This document shows positions 9,141 to 18,061 of a DNA stretch of 64,000 nucleotides, piece by piece (the stretch's first letter is position 1; each line of letters opens with the position of its first letter). Source of the DNA: an uncultured Granulosicoccus sp. (GTDB lineage: Bacteria; Pseudomonadota; Gammaproteobacteria; Granulosicoccales; Granulosicoccaceae); contig CANLXI010000009.1 of the NCBI GenBank assembly GCA_947495035.1, positions 124,001-188,000 of the forward strand, written 5' to 3'. The notes beneath the pieces are model-generated. The model was not told the origin of the DNA, did not search any database, and worked only from the letters and a program-made list of their open reading frames with translations. A program made the translations under genes and the position numbers.

Positions 9141-9767
9141 TCAGAAACGACGCTCGGGGATGGTGATGACATCACCGGGCACCAGCGGATAATTGGTGTC
9201 GAGAAGCCCTTCGGAAAGAATATCGTCCAGATACACGTCGTACACACGGGCAACTCCATCCACCGTACGGTAAAGCTTCGCGGCATTCGGGGACGCGAAC
9301 TCATTCACGCCTCCGGCTTCCAACACCAGATCGATGATGGTCATGCCGTCACGATGCGAAATGGACTTGGGTTCGGCCACACCACCGACAACCCGTACAC
9401 GATTCTGGAACTCGGCACTCGGAATTTCCTCGATGATGACGGACACTTTCGGTGTTCTGATGAATTGAGTCAGCTTGCGTTCCGTATCGGCGGCAATTTC
9501 CGCTGGAGTGCGGCCACCGGCCAGAACATCGCCGACCAGCGGCACGGAGATATAGCCGTCAGGCCGAACCGGTACTCTGACCGACAGATCCGGGTTCTTC
9601 CACACGCTGACACTCAGCACGTCTCCGGTACCCAATCTGAATTCTGGTGCGGCACTTGCCTGAATGTCGGGCGGACGGTCCTCTTCGCTCAACGGTCCTC
9701 GTGGGCCGACACAACCGGCGAGAATGACCGCCAGCAACAGTAGCGTAAGGTAACGCATGTTTTTCAT
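9141..9767 (-). CDS. polysaccharide export lipoprotein (Wza/GumB type)
   Basis: A 208-residue outer-membrane lipoprotein. The signal peptide ends in the lipobox LAGC (VILAGCVGP). The Poly_export domain follows with FRLGTGDVLSVSVWKNPDLS and GYISVPLVGDV, then an SLBB domain (VRVVGGVAEPKS) and the end VPGDVITIPERRF. It forms the outer-membrane exit for the polymer. The frame is open for 67 codons upstream, but GGGAGG eleven bases before the ATG at 9767, plus the lipoprotein signal, fixes this start. It is the first gene of the leftward exopolysaccharide operon; the upstream divergent region should carry its promoter. Confidence 0.93.
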   Translation of the reverse strand: MKNMRYLTLLLLAVILAGCVGPRGPLSEEDRPPDIQASAAPEFRLGTGDVLSVSVWKNPDLSVRVPVRPDGYISVPLVGDVLAGGRTPAEIAADTERKLTQFIRTPKVSVIIEEIPSAEFQNRVRVVGGVAEPKSISHRDGMTIIDLVLEAGGVNEFASPNAAKLYRTVDGVARVYDVYLDDILSEGLLDTNYPLVPGDVITIPERRF

Positions 9768-10063
9768 GTACTTATGTGCCTCCCGGACACCTGCATCAGA
9801 CTTCGGCCAGTCATGGACGGGCAATTTCCCGGATTGAGCCGACTCACTGAATCCCTTGAATCTTGACAACTTGTATCGACTGCCACTGTCATGACTTGAC
9901 GAGTAACCATCTTCCTGTTGACACAAGTCTATCCGGTAAATGCGCGGACATTGATGACTCAGCCACAAAAGACACAGAATTTAATAAGCACGAGCGTTGC
10001 TGACTCACCAGATTACCTAAATATCACCGCTAGTAGAAATTAAACGACGGTAAGCTAGTGGGC
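9768..10063. other. divergent intergenic region between export gene and J-domain gene
   Basis: This 296 bp stretch separates the leftward exopolysaccharide operon from the rightward J-domain gene. It becomes AT-richer towards 9960-10050, which would suit promoters in both directions. I looked for a GG-N10-GC sigma-54 site because many XrtA loci use one and found none with correct spacing; no convincing sigma-70 pair was found either. It contains the unused upstream extension of the export gene frame. Confidence 0.5.
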
Positions 10064-10711
10064 ATGAACGAACACAACTCAGATTCTCGGGATTTCAGGC
10101 CCGACTACGCCGCCCTGGAGCTGAACGATCGTGCCGACTGGGAGGCTGTGCGTGCGAATTACCGTAGACTGGTGCATTTGTGGCATCCTGACCGCTATGC
10201 CATGAGACCGCGGGAACGCGTTCATGCCCAGCAGAATTTCATCTCTCTGAACAAATCCTACACGCACTTGCGAAACTTCCACAGAGAGTACGGCCATCTG
10301 CCGTTCGAACCCACTGCAAACCGCTCGACCAACACGAACATGGATATCTTCACTCCTGACGCGCGCCGCAAAGCCTTCCGCGACAATACCTCCGACAGCC
10401 ATCGCGCCGCCCCCGGAACCGCAACCAGCGTGCCCGATGTCGAACCGGGCGTCCTCGGTCGCGACAGGACCATCCGAGCCTCTGGGCCCGATTCCCGTTC
10501 CAGAAACCGAATCGTCTGGGCTCTGGCGGGTTGCTCCATCATCTTCGCAACGCTGTTCATTTTCTTTCTGCTCGATCGCAAGGCCAATGAGGCCATCCTC
10601 GAACGAGGTCGGGAGGTCGTCCGGGACGCCCCTGCCAGCGATTTCATGCCGAGCGCTGCCGAAATTCGTCGCAGCGAAGCCAAGGGGGCTTTCGTCCAGC
10701 CAACGAAATAG
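10064..10711 (+). CDS. membrane-anchored J-domain (DnaJ-like) protein
   Basis: A 215-residue protein with an N-terminal J domain: YAALELNDRADWEAVRANYR, the HPD triad at 41-43 (HLWHPDRY) and the following helix LNKSYTHLRN. A polar linker of about 75 residues leads to one membrane helix (about 150-170, IVWALAGCSIIFATLF) and a short tail, presumably periplasmic. The J domain would therefore face the cytoplasm and recruit DnaK to the membrane. There is no Gly/Phe region or zinc finger. It is divergent from the exopolysaccharide operon, so a role in folding that machinery is possible but only a guess. GTG at 10058 is an alternative start. Confidence 0.8.
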   Translation: MNEHNSDSRDFRPDYAALELNDRADWEAVRANYRRLVHLWHPDRYAMRPRERVHAQQNFISLNKSYTHLRNFHREYGHLPFEPTANRSTNTNMDIFTPDARRKAFRDNTSDSHRAAPGTATSVPDVEPGVLGRDRTIRASGPDSRSRNRIVWALAGCSIIFATLFIFFLLDRKANEAILERGREVVRDAPASDFMPSAAEIRRSEAKGAFVQPTK

Positions 10712-10807
10712 GCCACGAGCTCGTCTCAGACCGACGCCAGCAGCAGAGACAAAAACGCCTGCCTGCTGCCGGAAAGCGACAAGACCCTCCCCATTCCGGA
10801 CCCTCGC

Positions 10808-12220
10808 TCAGCGTGCACCCTTGCCGAACAGCACGACCTCCGCGGTCTGACACAGAATCAGCATGTCCAGAAAGATCGTGTGGTTCTTGATGTAGTACAG
10901 GTCGAACTCCTGCTTCTGCACGGAATCCTCTGTCGAAGCCCCGTAGGGATAACAAACCTGTGCCCAGCCGGTAATGCCGGGCTTGACGGCGTGACGCTCG
11001 CGATAATAGGGAATCACCTCGCTGAGCTGCTCCACGAATTGAGGTCGCTCCGGTCTCGGCCCGACAAAACTCATGTCGCCCTTCAGCACGTTGAGTATCT
11101 GCGGCAGCTCATCGATACGCGTCTTGCGGATGAACTGCCCTACCCGCGTGACTCTGGAATCATTCGCGGTGGCCCATTGGGCCACACCATCGCGCTCGGC
11201 ATTGACCGTCATGCTGCGAAACTTCAGGACACCGAACGGCTTGCCGAGAAAACCGGTGCGGGTCTGGCGATAGAGCACCGGTGCACTCCAGCCATCCTCG
11301 ATCTTGATGGCAAGCATTCCCAGCAACATGAATGGCCAGGTAATGGCGATGATCAGCATGCTGGCAACGATGTCGAACGCGCGCTTGCTGACGTCCCGCA
11401 CAGCACCGCGTTCGAAACCATCCGAATAGATCAGCCAGTCCGGACGCAGTATGTCCAGCGGCAACTTGCCCTGCTCGCGCTCGAAAAAGCTGAGAAGATC
11501 AATGACATCGAGCCCATGCAGCTTGCAGTCCAGCAGTTCTTCCAGTGGCAATCCGCTGCGCCTCTCATCGGCGGCAACCACAACCTCGTCGACATTGTTC
11601 TCGATGGCGAATTCCAGCAGGGAGCGTCCGTTCAGATCGACCACGTGCACACTGTCGACAGCCACCCTTGGGTCGGTATCAAGCTTGACGTAGCCAACGA
11701 TACGGAATCCACGACGATCCACTCTGCGCCGCAGCCGGCGATTGATCGAGGCCGCCTTGTCTCCGGCGCCAAGTACCAGCACCCGAATCTTCAGTATGTC
11801 CTTGTCCACATAGTAGAAGAACATCGGCCGAATGGTGCCGACCATGAAAAAGGCAATGAGAATGGCAAGTCCGAAGACCCCGCGCCCCAGATAGAGATGC
11901 GGAATCAGATAATACAGGAGGGCCAGAATGGCCGCCCCGCAGGCAAAGCCGATGACCGAGCGCAGAAACACGCCCAGAATGCCGCCTCGAAAACGGCTCT
12001 GATACAGCCCCATGGCCATCATGGTGACTGGCATGACCAGCCCGAACAACATGGAGGTGGCTATGGGAGAACGAATACTCTCGATCTCCGTGATCTGCGA
12101 GCCGTCGAACCTGACGTAGACCGCCACGAACACGGCGGCCACACAGATACAGAACTCCATCAAAGCGAGCAGCAGGAACGGTACCCGCAAATGCATCTTG
12201 AAGAATTTGAAGGTACCCAA
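10808..12220 (-). CDS. polyprenyl-phosphate sugar-1-phosphate transferase (EpsB/WcaJ type)
   Basis: A 470-residue initiating enzyme that moves a sugar-1-phosphate from a UDP-sugar to undecaprenyl phosphate, the first step of repeat-unit assembly. It has four or five N-terminal helices, a Rossmann-like CoA-binding segment (RVLVLGAGDKA), then the catalytic bacterial sugar-transferase domain with KRAFDIVASM, VLYRQTRTG, LKFRSM, RKTRIDELPQ and the motif FVGPRPERP, closing with VKPGITGWAQV. The architecture fits the family of PEP-CTERM/XrtA-associated sugar transferases. It is convergent with the J-domain gene and divergent from the dehydrogenase gene, so it is transcribed on its own. Confidence 0.93.
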   Translation of the reverse strand: MGTFKFFKMHLRVPFLLLALMEFCICVAAVFVAVYVRFDGSQITEIESIRSPIATSMLFGLVMPVTMMAMGLYQSRFRGGILGVFLRSVIGFACGAAILALLYYLIPHLYLGRGVFGLAILIAFFMVGTIRPMFFYYVDKDILKIRVLVLGAGDKAASINRRLRRRVDRRGFRIVGYVKLDTDPRVAVDSVHVVDLNGRSLLEFAIENNVDEVVVAADERRSGLPLEELLDCKLHGLDVIDLLSFFEREQGKLPLDILRPDWLIYSDGFERGAVRDVSKRAFDIVASMLIIAITWPFMLLGMLAIKIEDGWSAPVLYRQTRTGFLGKPFGVLKFRSMTVNAERDGVAQWATANDSRVTRVGQFIRKTRIDELPQILNVLKGDMSFVGPRPERPQFVEQLSEVIPYYRERHAVKPGITGWAQVCYPYGASTEDSVQKQEFDLYYIKNHTIFLDMLILCQTAEVVLFGKGAR

Positions 12221-12484
12221 GGTTTCTGATCAGCCGTCCGGTCGCCAATGTTCCTGCCATTGTAAGGCAGGTATTCGCATTTGTTGACGCTCAACGCACA
12301 ATTCGATCCAATTCGACTCCCCTTCCAGCCCCGTCGCACCAAGCAATGATGAGACAATTGCTGACTCGCAGTCGATGCGCTTTACCACCTGCCACCGATA
12401 ACCGGTACTTGTAAATTTGTATAATGCGCCCTTGCTCCGGCATTGACGGCCAGATGCGCACCTTCATTCAGGACTATCACATTC
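12221..12484. other. divergent intergenic region between sugar transferase and TviB-like gene
   Basis: A 264 bp region with promoters expected in both directions. On the plus strand a perfect TATAAT lies at 12420-12425, about 60 bases before the dehydrogenase start; the matching -35 position is weak. AGGA occurs eleven bases before the ATG at 12485. Nothing else is recognised. Confidence 0.5.
12420..12425 (+). promoter_or_regulatory. candidate -10 element for the uronic-acid sugar genes
   Basis: TATAAT, a perfect sigma-70 -10 hexamer upstream of the dehydrogenase gene. The sequence 17 bases before it (GATAAC) does not resemble TTGACA, so the promoter may need an activator. Confidence 0.45.
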
Positions 12485-13765
12485 ATGTTTCAGATCACGG
12501 ACAACGACACGATTGCGGTCATCGGCCTCGGCTATGTCGGATTGCCGCTGGCCGTGGAGTTCGGCAAGAATTCCCCGACAATCGGCTTCGATATCCACGC
12601 CGAACGCATCGCCGAGCTGCAGAAGGGACACGATCGCACACTCGAGGTTTCCGCAGAGGAAATGGCCGAAGCATCGCAACTGAGCTATACCAGCACGCTG
12701 CAGGATCTGGCTGCCTGCAAGGTATTCATCGTCACCGTTCCCACGCCGATCAACAAGCACAAGCAACCCGACCTCACGCCGCTCATCCGAGCCAGTGAGT
12801 CCATCGGCAAGATCATGAAGAAGGGTTCTGTGGTCATCTATGAATCCACCGTGTATCCCGGTGCCACGGAAGAAGTCTGTGTCCCCATCCTCGAGCGTGA
12901 ATCCGGCATGCGGTTCAACAGTGATTTCTTTGCAGGCTACAGCCCTGAAAGAATCAACCCTGGCGACAAGGAGCACCGGGTCAGTACCATCATGAAGGTG
13001 ACTTCCGGTTCGACTCCCGAGGTTGCCAGTGCGGTTGACGCCCTGTACAAGCGCATCATCACCGCCGGCACGCACCTGGCAAGCTCCATCAAGGTGGCAG
13101 AAGCCGCGAAGGTCATCGAGAACACACAGCGCGATCTGAACATCGCCCTCATCAACGAACTGGCCCTGATTTTCGACCGACTCGATATAGACACACTCGA
13201 GGTCCTGCAGGCCGCGGGGACCAAATGGAACTTCCTGAATTTTCGACCTGGTCTTGTCGGTGGGCATTGCATCAGTGTCGACCCCTACTACCTGACCCAC
13301 AAGGCTCAGGAAATCGGCTACTACCCGCAAGTCATCCTCTCGGGCCGCCAGATCAACGATGGCATGGGCGCATTCGTCGCCGAGCGAGTCATCAAGATGC
13401 TGACCCGCCGCCGCATTCATGTCGTGGGGGCAAACGTGCTGATTCTGGGCCTGGCATTCAAGGAGAACTGCCCGGATCTGCGCAATACTCGTGTAGTCGA
13501 TATCGTCAATGAACTGGTGCACTACCATGCCAACGTGGATGTCCATGACCCATGGGTCGATCCGGCAGAAGCTCAGCGTGAATACGGCATCACCCCGGTC
13601 GAGCAGCCTGCACAGGGCCACTACGACGCCATCATTCTGGCCGTCGCTCACGAACAGTTCGTGACCATGGGCAGCGATGCCATCCGCCAGCTCGGCAAGG
13701 ACGACAATGTGCTTTATGACATCAAGAGCATCCTGCCCAAGGATGCCGTCGACGCGCGATTGTAG
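12485..13765 (+). CDS. tviB: UDP-sugar 6-dehydrogenase (TviB/WbpA-like nucleotide-sugar dehydrogenase)
   Basis: A 426-residue NAD-dependent enzyme that oxidises C6 of a UDP-sugar to a uronic acid. The N-terminal Rossmann motif is [13 protein letters not shown] (11-21), the substrate region has VTVPTP and [12 protein letters not shown], and the catalytic cysteine is C262 in [11 protein letters not shown]. The form of this active site plus [11 protein letters not shown] is closest to the TviB/WbpO group, which acts on UDP-GlcNAc or UDP-GalNAc rather than UDP-glucose. The frame is open 14 codons further upstream; the chosen ATG has AGGA before it and starts at the Rossmann fold. Partnered with the epimerase downstream. 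Exact substrate is inferred. Confidence 0.85.
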   Translation: MFQITDNDTIAVIGLGYVGLPLAVEFGKNSPTIGFDIHAERIAELQKGHDRTLEVSAEEMAEASQLSYTSTLQDLAACKVFIVTVPTPINKHKQPDLTPLIRASESIGKIMKKGSVVIYESTVYPGATEEVCVPILERESGMRFNSDFFAGYSPERINPGDKEHRVSTIMKVTSGSTPEVASAVDALYKRIITAGTHLASSIKVAEAAKVIENTQRDLNIALINELALIFDRLDIDTLEVLQAAGTKWNFLNFRPGLVGGHCISVDPYYLTHKAQEIGYYPQVILSGRQINDGMGAFVAERVIKMLTRRRIHVVGANVLILGLAFKENCPDLRNTRVVDIVNELVHYHANVDVHDPWVDPAEAQREYGITPVEQPAQGHYDAIILAVAHEQFVTMGSDAIRQLGKDDNVLYDIKSILPKDAVDARL

Positions 13766-13822
13766 TCAACCCGAACAGCTCTGACCTCCGCCCTCCAGCA
13801 GAACAGCAACCGTATTCACTCC

Positions 13823-14830
13823 ATGAAAATTCTCATCACCGGCACAGCCGGATTCATCGGCTCGACGCTGGCGCTCAGATTGCTCGAACGTGGCGATGAA
13901 GTCATCGGCATCGACAACGTCAATGACTATTACGACGTCAACCTGAAGCTTGCCAGGCTGGAGCGTGTCAAGGCGCATGCCGGATTCACCGACGTGCGCG
14001 GCAATATCGAAGATCGTGCACTGATGGAAGAGACCTTCAGGAAGCACCAACCGCAACGCGTCGTGAATCTGGCAGCACAGGCCGGCGTGCGCTACTCGCT
14101 GGAAAACCCTCAGGCCTACATCGACGCCAATGTGGTGGGTTTTACCAATGTCCTGGAAAACTGCCGCCACACGGGCGTCGAACACCTGGTTTATGCCTCG
14201 ACCAGCTCTGTCTATGGTAATCACACGAACATGCCCTTCTCGGTACATGAGTCGGTCGATCATCCGGTCAGCCTGTATGCGGCAACCAAGAAAGCCAACG
14301 AGCTGATGGCCCATACCTATAGTCATCTGTTCCAGCTACCGACCACCGGCCTGCGCTTTTTCACGGTATACGGCCCCTGGGGACGCCCCGACATGGCGCT
14401 GTTCCTGTTCACGAAGAACATCCTTGCAGGCAAACCCATCGACGTCTTCAACCATGGCAAGCACAAGCGTGACTTCACCTTCGTGGAAGATATCGTCGAA
14501 GGAGTGGTGCGCACACTGGACAAGGTAGCCACTCCCGATGAATCCTGGGACAGCAACAAACCCGATCCTGCCACCAGCTCGGCCCCCTATCGTGTCTACA
14601 ACATCGGCAACAACAAACCGATAGACCTGGAACATTACATCAGCACACTGGAAGGCTGCCTGAACAAGACCGCAGAGAAGAACCTGCTGCCACTGCAGGC
14701 AGGCGATGTTCCGGACACCTATGCCGATGTCAGCGATCTGGTCAACGATGTCAACTACAAGCCGGACACGTCGGTCGAAGAAGGGATTGGCAGGTTTGTC
14801 GAGTGGTACCTCGATTACTACAAGGTCTGA
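13823..14830 (+). CDS. NAD-dependent uronate epimerase (WbnF/UDP-glucuronate 4-epimerase family)
   Basis: A 335-residue short-chain dehydrogenase/reductase-type epimerase. It has the extended-SDR motif GTAGFIG (7-13), the signature [13 protein letters not shown] typical of UDP-glucuronate 4-epimerases, and the catalytic triad in TSSVYG and Y152-x3-K156 (YAATKKANE). It probably inverts C4 of the UDP-uronic acid made by the preceding dehydrogenase, as TviC or LspL does. It lies 57 bp after that gene in the same direction, probably co-transcribed. Together they supply a galacturonic-type donor for the exopolysaccharide; the GlcA versus GlcNAcA choice is open. Confidence 0.88.
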   Translation: MKILITGTAGFIGSTLALRLLERGDEVIGIDNVNDYYDVNLKLARLERVKAHAGFTDVRGNIEDRALMEETFRKHQPQRVVNLAAQAGVRYSLENPQAYIDANVVGFTNVLENCRHTGVEHLVYASTSSVYGNHTNMPFSVHESVDHPVSLYAATKKANELMAHTYSHLFQLPTTGLRFFTVYGPWGRPDMALFLFTKNILAGKPIDVFNHGKHKRDFTFVEDIVEGVVRTLDKVATPDESWDSNKPDPATSSAPYRVYNIGNNKPIDLEHYISTLEGCLNKTAEKNLLPLQAGDVPDTYADVSDLVNDVNYKPDTSVEEGIGRFVEWYLDYYKV

Positions 14831-14848
14831 ACGAGAAATCCGGAAACC

Positions 14849-15670
14849 TCATATCCAGCCCTTGATACGGTAGACCAGCAAGGCCACGGCCTCATGCAGC
14901 AGCATTTCGAAGCGCGTGATGGCCGTGGTCTGCGGCATCAGGGCGTACCAGGGCACATCTTTCAAGGCTTGCACGTCCACACTCACCGGGCATACCTCGA
15001 TATCCGAATCGGCCAGAACCTGTCGAAAACTCAGCAGAGCACGTGGCATGTGCATTGCCGAGGTTATCAGCCTGACGGGGCCTTCGATCGATTCGGCCTG
15101 TAGCAAGCCGGCGACATTCAGCGCATTCTCTCTCGTCGTTGCCGAATCCGCCTCCTTGATCAGACGATCGCCATTGACTCCCAGGCGCTGCAGATAGCTG
15201 GCAATGACCTCCGCCTCGGCAACCTTGCCCACGGCCCCGCCGGCCACGATGATTCGAGTGTCCAGCTCGGCCAGCGCCATGCCTGCTGTCGCCGTAGCCC
15301 GGGTCAGCGTCGCATTTCCCATTCGGCCGAACTCGCTGGCATCGACAACCCGGGAATCCACCCCGCCGCCCAGTACCACCAGATGAGAACCTGCCGCACA
15401 CGCCGGCACCTCCAGATAGGGATTCTCCAGAGTCGCAATCAGGGGATTGACGATGACCGGAGCAGAGCAAAACAGAAAGGCCGAAATCCAGACGAGCAAC
15501 AAGCGGAGACCCCTGCGATTCGACCCTCGCGTGCGAATCCGGGAACGGGCACGCCCCGCCCTGCGAGAGCCACGCCGCTTGCCGATCAACAGCACGGAGG
15601 TTAACAGCAGAGAGAGAAGAAACAAGAGCACCAGCGGGTCAAGCAGCCAGGCTTTCAGAAGACTTGTCAT
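14849..15670 (-). CDS. DUF218 membrane protein (ElyC/SanA/YdcF family)
   Basis: A 273-residue inner-membrane protein with two N-terminal helices (LLDPLVLLFLLSLLLTSVLL and LRLLLVWISAFLFCSAPVIV) separated by an Arg-rich loop, then a periplasmic DUF218 domain with HLVVLGGGVD, the conserved E-A-E region (KVAEAEVIASYL), TTRENALN and LITSAMHMPRA. Relatives such as ElyC act in envelope and undecaprenyl-carrier homeostasis; that function is family-based, not visible here. The frame opens with TTG at 15718, but the ATG at 15670 fits the first helix better. It converges with the epimerase gene 18 bp away, at the end of the polysaccharide block. Confidence 0.82.
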   Translation of the reverse strand: MTSLLKAWLLDPLVLLFLLSLLLTSVLLIGKRRGSRRAGRARSRIRTRGSNRRGLRLLLVWISAFLFCSAPVIVNPLIATLENPYLEVPACAAGSHLVVLGGGVDSRVVDASEFGRMGNATLTRATATAGMALAELDTRIIVAGGAVGKVAEAEVIASYLQRLGVNGDRLIKEADSATTRENALNVAGLLQAESIEGPVRLITSAMHMPRALLSFRQVLADSDIEVCPVSVDVQALKDVPWYALMPQTTAITRFEMLLHEAVALLVYRIKGWI

Positions 15671-15842
15671 GCGAGGTTCGGTTGGAATCGGTAGGAGGGT
15701 CGTGCATCGCCTCTGCAAGGCGGGCCAATCCTACCGTGTTGTCGGGGCGTTCGCACACCGAACATCAGCTCGTTGCATGATTTATCGTGCAGAATTCTTG
15801 CTGCAGTGCAAAAATAGTTGCGTCTTGTGATTGTTTTCCAGA

Positions 15843-15868
15843 GCAATGATAATTAAAATAAGCATTGC
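15843..15868. promoter_or_regulatory. palindromic operator candidate upstream of the LysR gene
   Basis: A 26-bp AT-rich imperfect palindrome with outer arms GCAATG (15843-15848) and CATTGC (15863-15868), matching at 10 of 13 positions per arm, 21 bp before the start codon of the LysR gene. It lies where a LysR-type protein would bind to control itself. The left arm also resembles half a Fur box (TGATAAT), but the right arm does not. Confidence 0.5.
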
Positions 15869-15889
15869 CTGAGCAAATAATATTCGACC

Positions 15890-16867
15890 ATGGCCATCGC
15901 AGACACCCCCAATCTCAACCAGCACAGACAATTGCGTGCGTTCTGCAATGCCGCCCAGACTGGCAGCATCTCCAAGGCAGCCAAGCGACTCAAACTGAGC
16001 CAACCCTCCGTATCACTGCAGATCCAGGCTCTCGAGAAGGAGCTGGACACTCTTCTGTTCGAACGCTGTGGACCCAGGATTCGATTGACGCCTGCGGGAG
16101 AGTTGTTGCTGGAGATGGCTCAGCCACTGGTGGATGGTTTCAGTCGTCTGGCGGACAGTTTCGCTGCCCGACTGGGAAATGTTCACGCCGGGCCACTCGA
16201 GATTGCCTCTGGTGAAGCCACCCTGTTGTACATCCTGCCGGATATCATCAAGTCGTTTTCAGACGATTACCCGCAGATTGATGTACGCCTGCACAATGTG
16301 ACCGGGCATGATGGCATGGAGTTGCTACGCGCCGATGAAGTCGATTTCGCCGTCGGCTCCATGATCGAAGTGCCGGATGATCTTGTCTACCATCCGATCT
16401 ACCAATACAAGCCGGCGCTGATCATGTGCAAGGATCATCCCCTGTCGGAAAAGGAGCATATTGCACTGGAGGACATCAGCCCCTATGGTCTGATTCTGCC
16501 ACCGCGTCACCTCAGTACCTGGAGCGTGGTGGATCTGGTTTTCCAGCAGCATGGCGTGCCTTATACCGTGGCGCTGGAGGCTGGTGGCTGGGAGGTGATC
16601 AAGCGCTATGTGGAAATCGGTGCCGGTATCAGCATCGTCACCAGTATCTGCTTGCGTGGCTTCGAGAATCTGACGGTCAAACCCATTGATGAGTACTTCC
16701 CCAACCGCAGCTATGGCGTCGTGGTCAGACGTGGCAAATTCCTGTCACCTCAGGCCAAGCAGTTTCTGGAACGCATGGACCACAATTTCTTTGCTCGTCA
16801 CACGGCTCCGCCCCCCAGACGCAAGAGCAGTCAGCGCAGCGAAGAACCACTCATCACCAACCTGTAG
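15890..16867 (+). CDS. LysR-family transcriptional regulator (CysB/CbbR-like size)
   Basis: A 325-residue regulator. The N-terminal winged helix-turn-helix (about 12-70) has RAFCNAAQTGSISKAAKRL and PSVSLQIQALEKEL, followed by LFERCGPRIRLTPAGE, a textbook LysR N-terminus. The C-terminal effector domain starts near 100 (GPLEIASGEATLLYILPDII). The tail after residue 300 is Pro/Arg/Ser-rich and extra. The effector is unknown. It stands alone between the DUF218 gene and mnmA and has its own AT-rich upstream region with a palindrome. The neighbouring genes do not reveal the regulon. Confidence 0.9.
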   Translation: MAIADTPNLNQHRQLRAFCNAAQTGSISKAAKRLKLSQPSVSLQIQALEKELDTLLFERCGPRIRLTPAGELLLEMAQPLVDGFSRLADSFAARLGNVHAGPLEIASGEATLLYILPDIIKSFSDDYPQIDVRLHNVTGHDGMELLRADEVDFAVGSMIEVPDDLVYHPIYQYKPALIMCKDHPLSEKEHIALEDISPYGLILPPRHLSTWSVVDLVFQQHGVPYTVALEAGGWEVIKRYVEIGAGISIVTSICLRGFENLTVKPIDEYFPNRSYGVVVRRGKFLSPQAKQFLERMDHNFFARHTAPPPRRKSSQRSEEPLITNL

Positions 16868-16913
16868 AACAGCGCTGCAGCGCTGCTGCTGATTCATCCC
16901 GGTCACACCCTCC

Positions 16914-18056
16914 ATGAACTCAACTGTTGCACCGTCGTCGTCAGCGGCTCACTTTCGCAGTGACCGGCAGAACATGCATGTCATTGTCGGCATGTCCGGG
17001 GGCGTGGACTCCTCGGTCGCGGCCTTGCTGCTCAAGCGGCAGGGGTATCAGGTCTCGGGCATCTTCATGCAGAACTGGGAAGACGACGACGAACACTGCA
17101 CGGCGCGCCAGGACTATCGCGATGCAGCATCAGTTGCCGCCAGACTCGACATGGAACTGACGACGGTCAACTTTGCCGACGAGTACTGGGAACGGGTATT
17201 TGCCCATTTTCTCGAAGAATACAGCGCTGGCCGCACACCCAATCCCGATATCCTGTGCAACAAGGAAATCAAGTTCAAGGCGTTTCTCGATCACGCACGA
17301 GCACAGGGTGCCGACGCGATTGCTACCGGTCATTACGTGCGAGCCGGCGGCAGCAATGAGGCGGTGCAATTGCTGCGTGGTCTCGACAGCAACAAGGACC
17401 AGAGCTATTTCCTCTATACACTCAATCAGCAGCAGCTGCGCCCAAGCCTGTTTCCGGTTGGCGAGATGGAGAAGCCCGAGGTCAGGAAGCTGGCTCAGGA
17501 AGCCGGTTTTCACGTGCACAGCAAGAAGGACAGTACCGGCATCTGCTTCATTGGCGAGCGCAAGTTCAGTGCCTTTCTGGCCGAGTACCTGCCGGCTCAG
17601 CCTGGCGATATCGTCACCGACAGTGGTGATATCATCGGCCGTCACAACGGGCTCATGTTCTACACGCTGGGGCAACGCCAGGGTCTGGGTATCGGTGGCA
17701 CCAGCGCAGGTGCGGAATCGCCCTGGTATGTCCTGGACAAGGACCTGCAGGAAAACCGCCTTGTCGTCGGACAGGGTCATGATCACCCGGCCCTGTTTCG
17801 TACCCACTTGCAGGCCCATGATATTCACTGGGTGCAGGATGCAGCGCCTGGCAGCAGTTTCCGCTGTACCGCCAAGGTTCGCTATCGTCAACAGGATCAG
17901 GCGGCTACCGTGACGCTTGTTGACGAAGACACCTTGCATATAGAATTCGACCACGCTGTGCGCGCAGCCACACCCGGGCAGTCACTGGTTCTGTACGACG
18001 GTGACGCCTGCCTCGGCGGTGCCATCATCAGTGACCTCCAGCACAGCCTATACTGA
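16914..18056 (+). CDS. mnmA: tRNA-specific 2-thiouridylase MnmA
   Basis: A 380-residue cytoplasmic enzyme that adds sulfur to U34 of tRNA-Lys, -Glu and -Gln. It has the PP-loop [14 protein letters not shown] (26-39), the first catalytic cysteine in [12 protein letters not shown] (C115) and the second in [12 protein letters not shown] (C211), which form the persulfide/disulfide pair. The first 20 residues are a polar extension; a second ATG at 16974 ([10 protein letters not shown]) matches the usual family start and could be the true one. hflD follows 5 bp after the stop, the usual gammaproteobacterial pair. Confidence 0.97.
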   Translation: MNSTVAPSSSAAHFRSDRQNMHVIVGMSGGVDSSVAALLLKRQGYQVSGIFMQNWEDDDEHCTARQDYRDAASVAARLDMELTTVNFADEYWERVFAHFLEEYSAGRTPNPDILCNKEIKFKAFLDHARAQGADAIATGHYVRAGGSNEAVQLLRGLDSNKDQSYFLYTLNQQQLRPSLFPVGEMEKPEVRKLAQEAGFHVHSKKDSTGICFIGERKFSAFLAEYLPAQPGDIVTDSGDIIGRHNGLMFYTLGQRQGLGIGGTSAGAESPWYVLDKDLQENRLVVGQGHDHPALFRTHLQAHDIHWVQDAAPGSSFRCTAKVRYRQQDQAATVTLVDEDTLHIEFDHAVRAATPGQSLVLYDGDACLGGAIISDLQHSLY

Positions 18057-18061
18057 CAATC

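Noticed and set aside
9768..10063. Sigma-54 promoter of the exopolysaccharide operon
   Set aside because: GG and GC pairs are present but not with the required 10-base spacing.
10880..12229. Long plus-strand frame (449 codons) opposite the sugar-transferase gene
   Set aside because: Mirror frame of a GC-rich gene; the opposite strand has a full-length, motif-complete sugar transferase.
12464..13651. Minus-strand frame (395 codons) opposite the dehydrogenase gene
   Set aside because: Antisense to a gene with all catalytic motifs; the frame has no recognisable domain.
1..15670. Exosortase (XrtA) or PEP-CTERM substrate gene
   Set aside because: No multi-helix protein with exosortase motifs and no protein with a PEP-TM-Arg C-terminus is present, although the operon resembles XrtA loci.
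15843..15868. Classical Fur box before the LysR gene
   Set aside because: Only the left half matches TGATAAT well; the right half does not, so I kept the palindrome as a LysR-type operator candidate.
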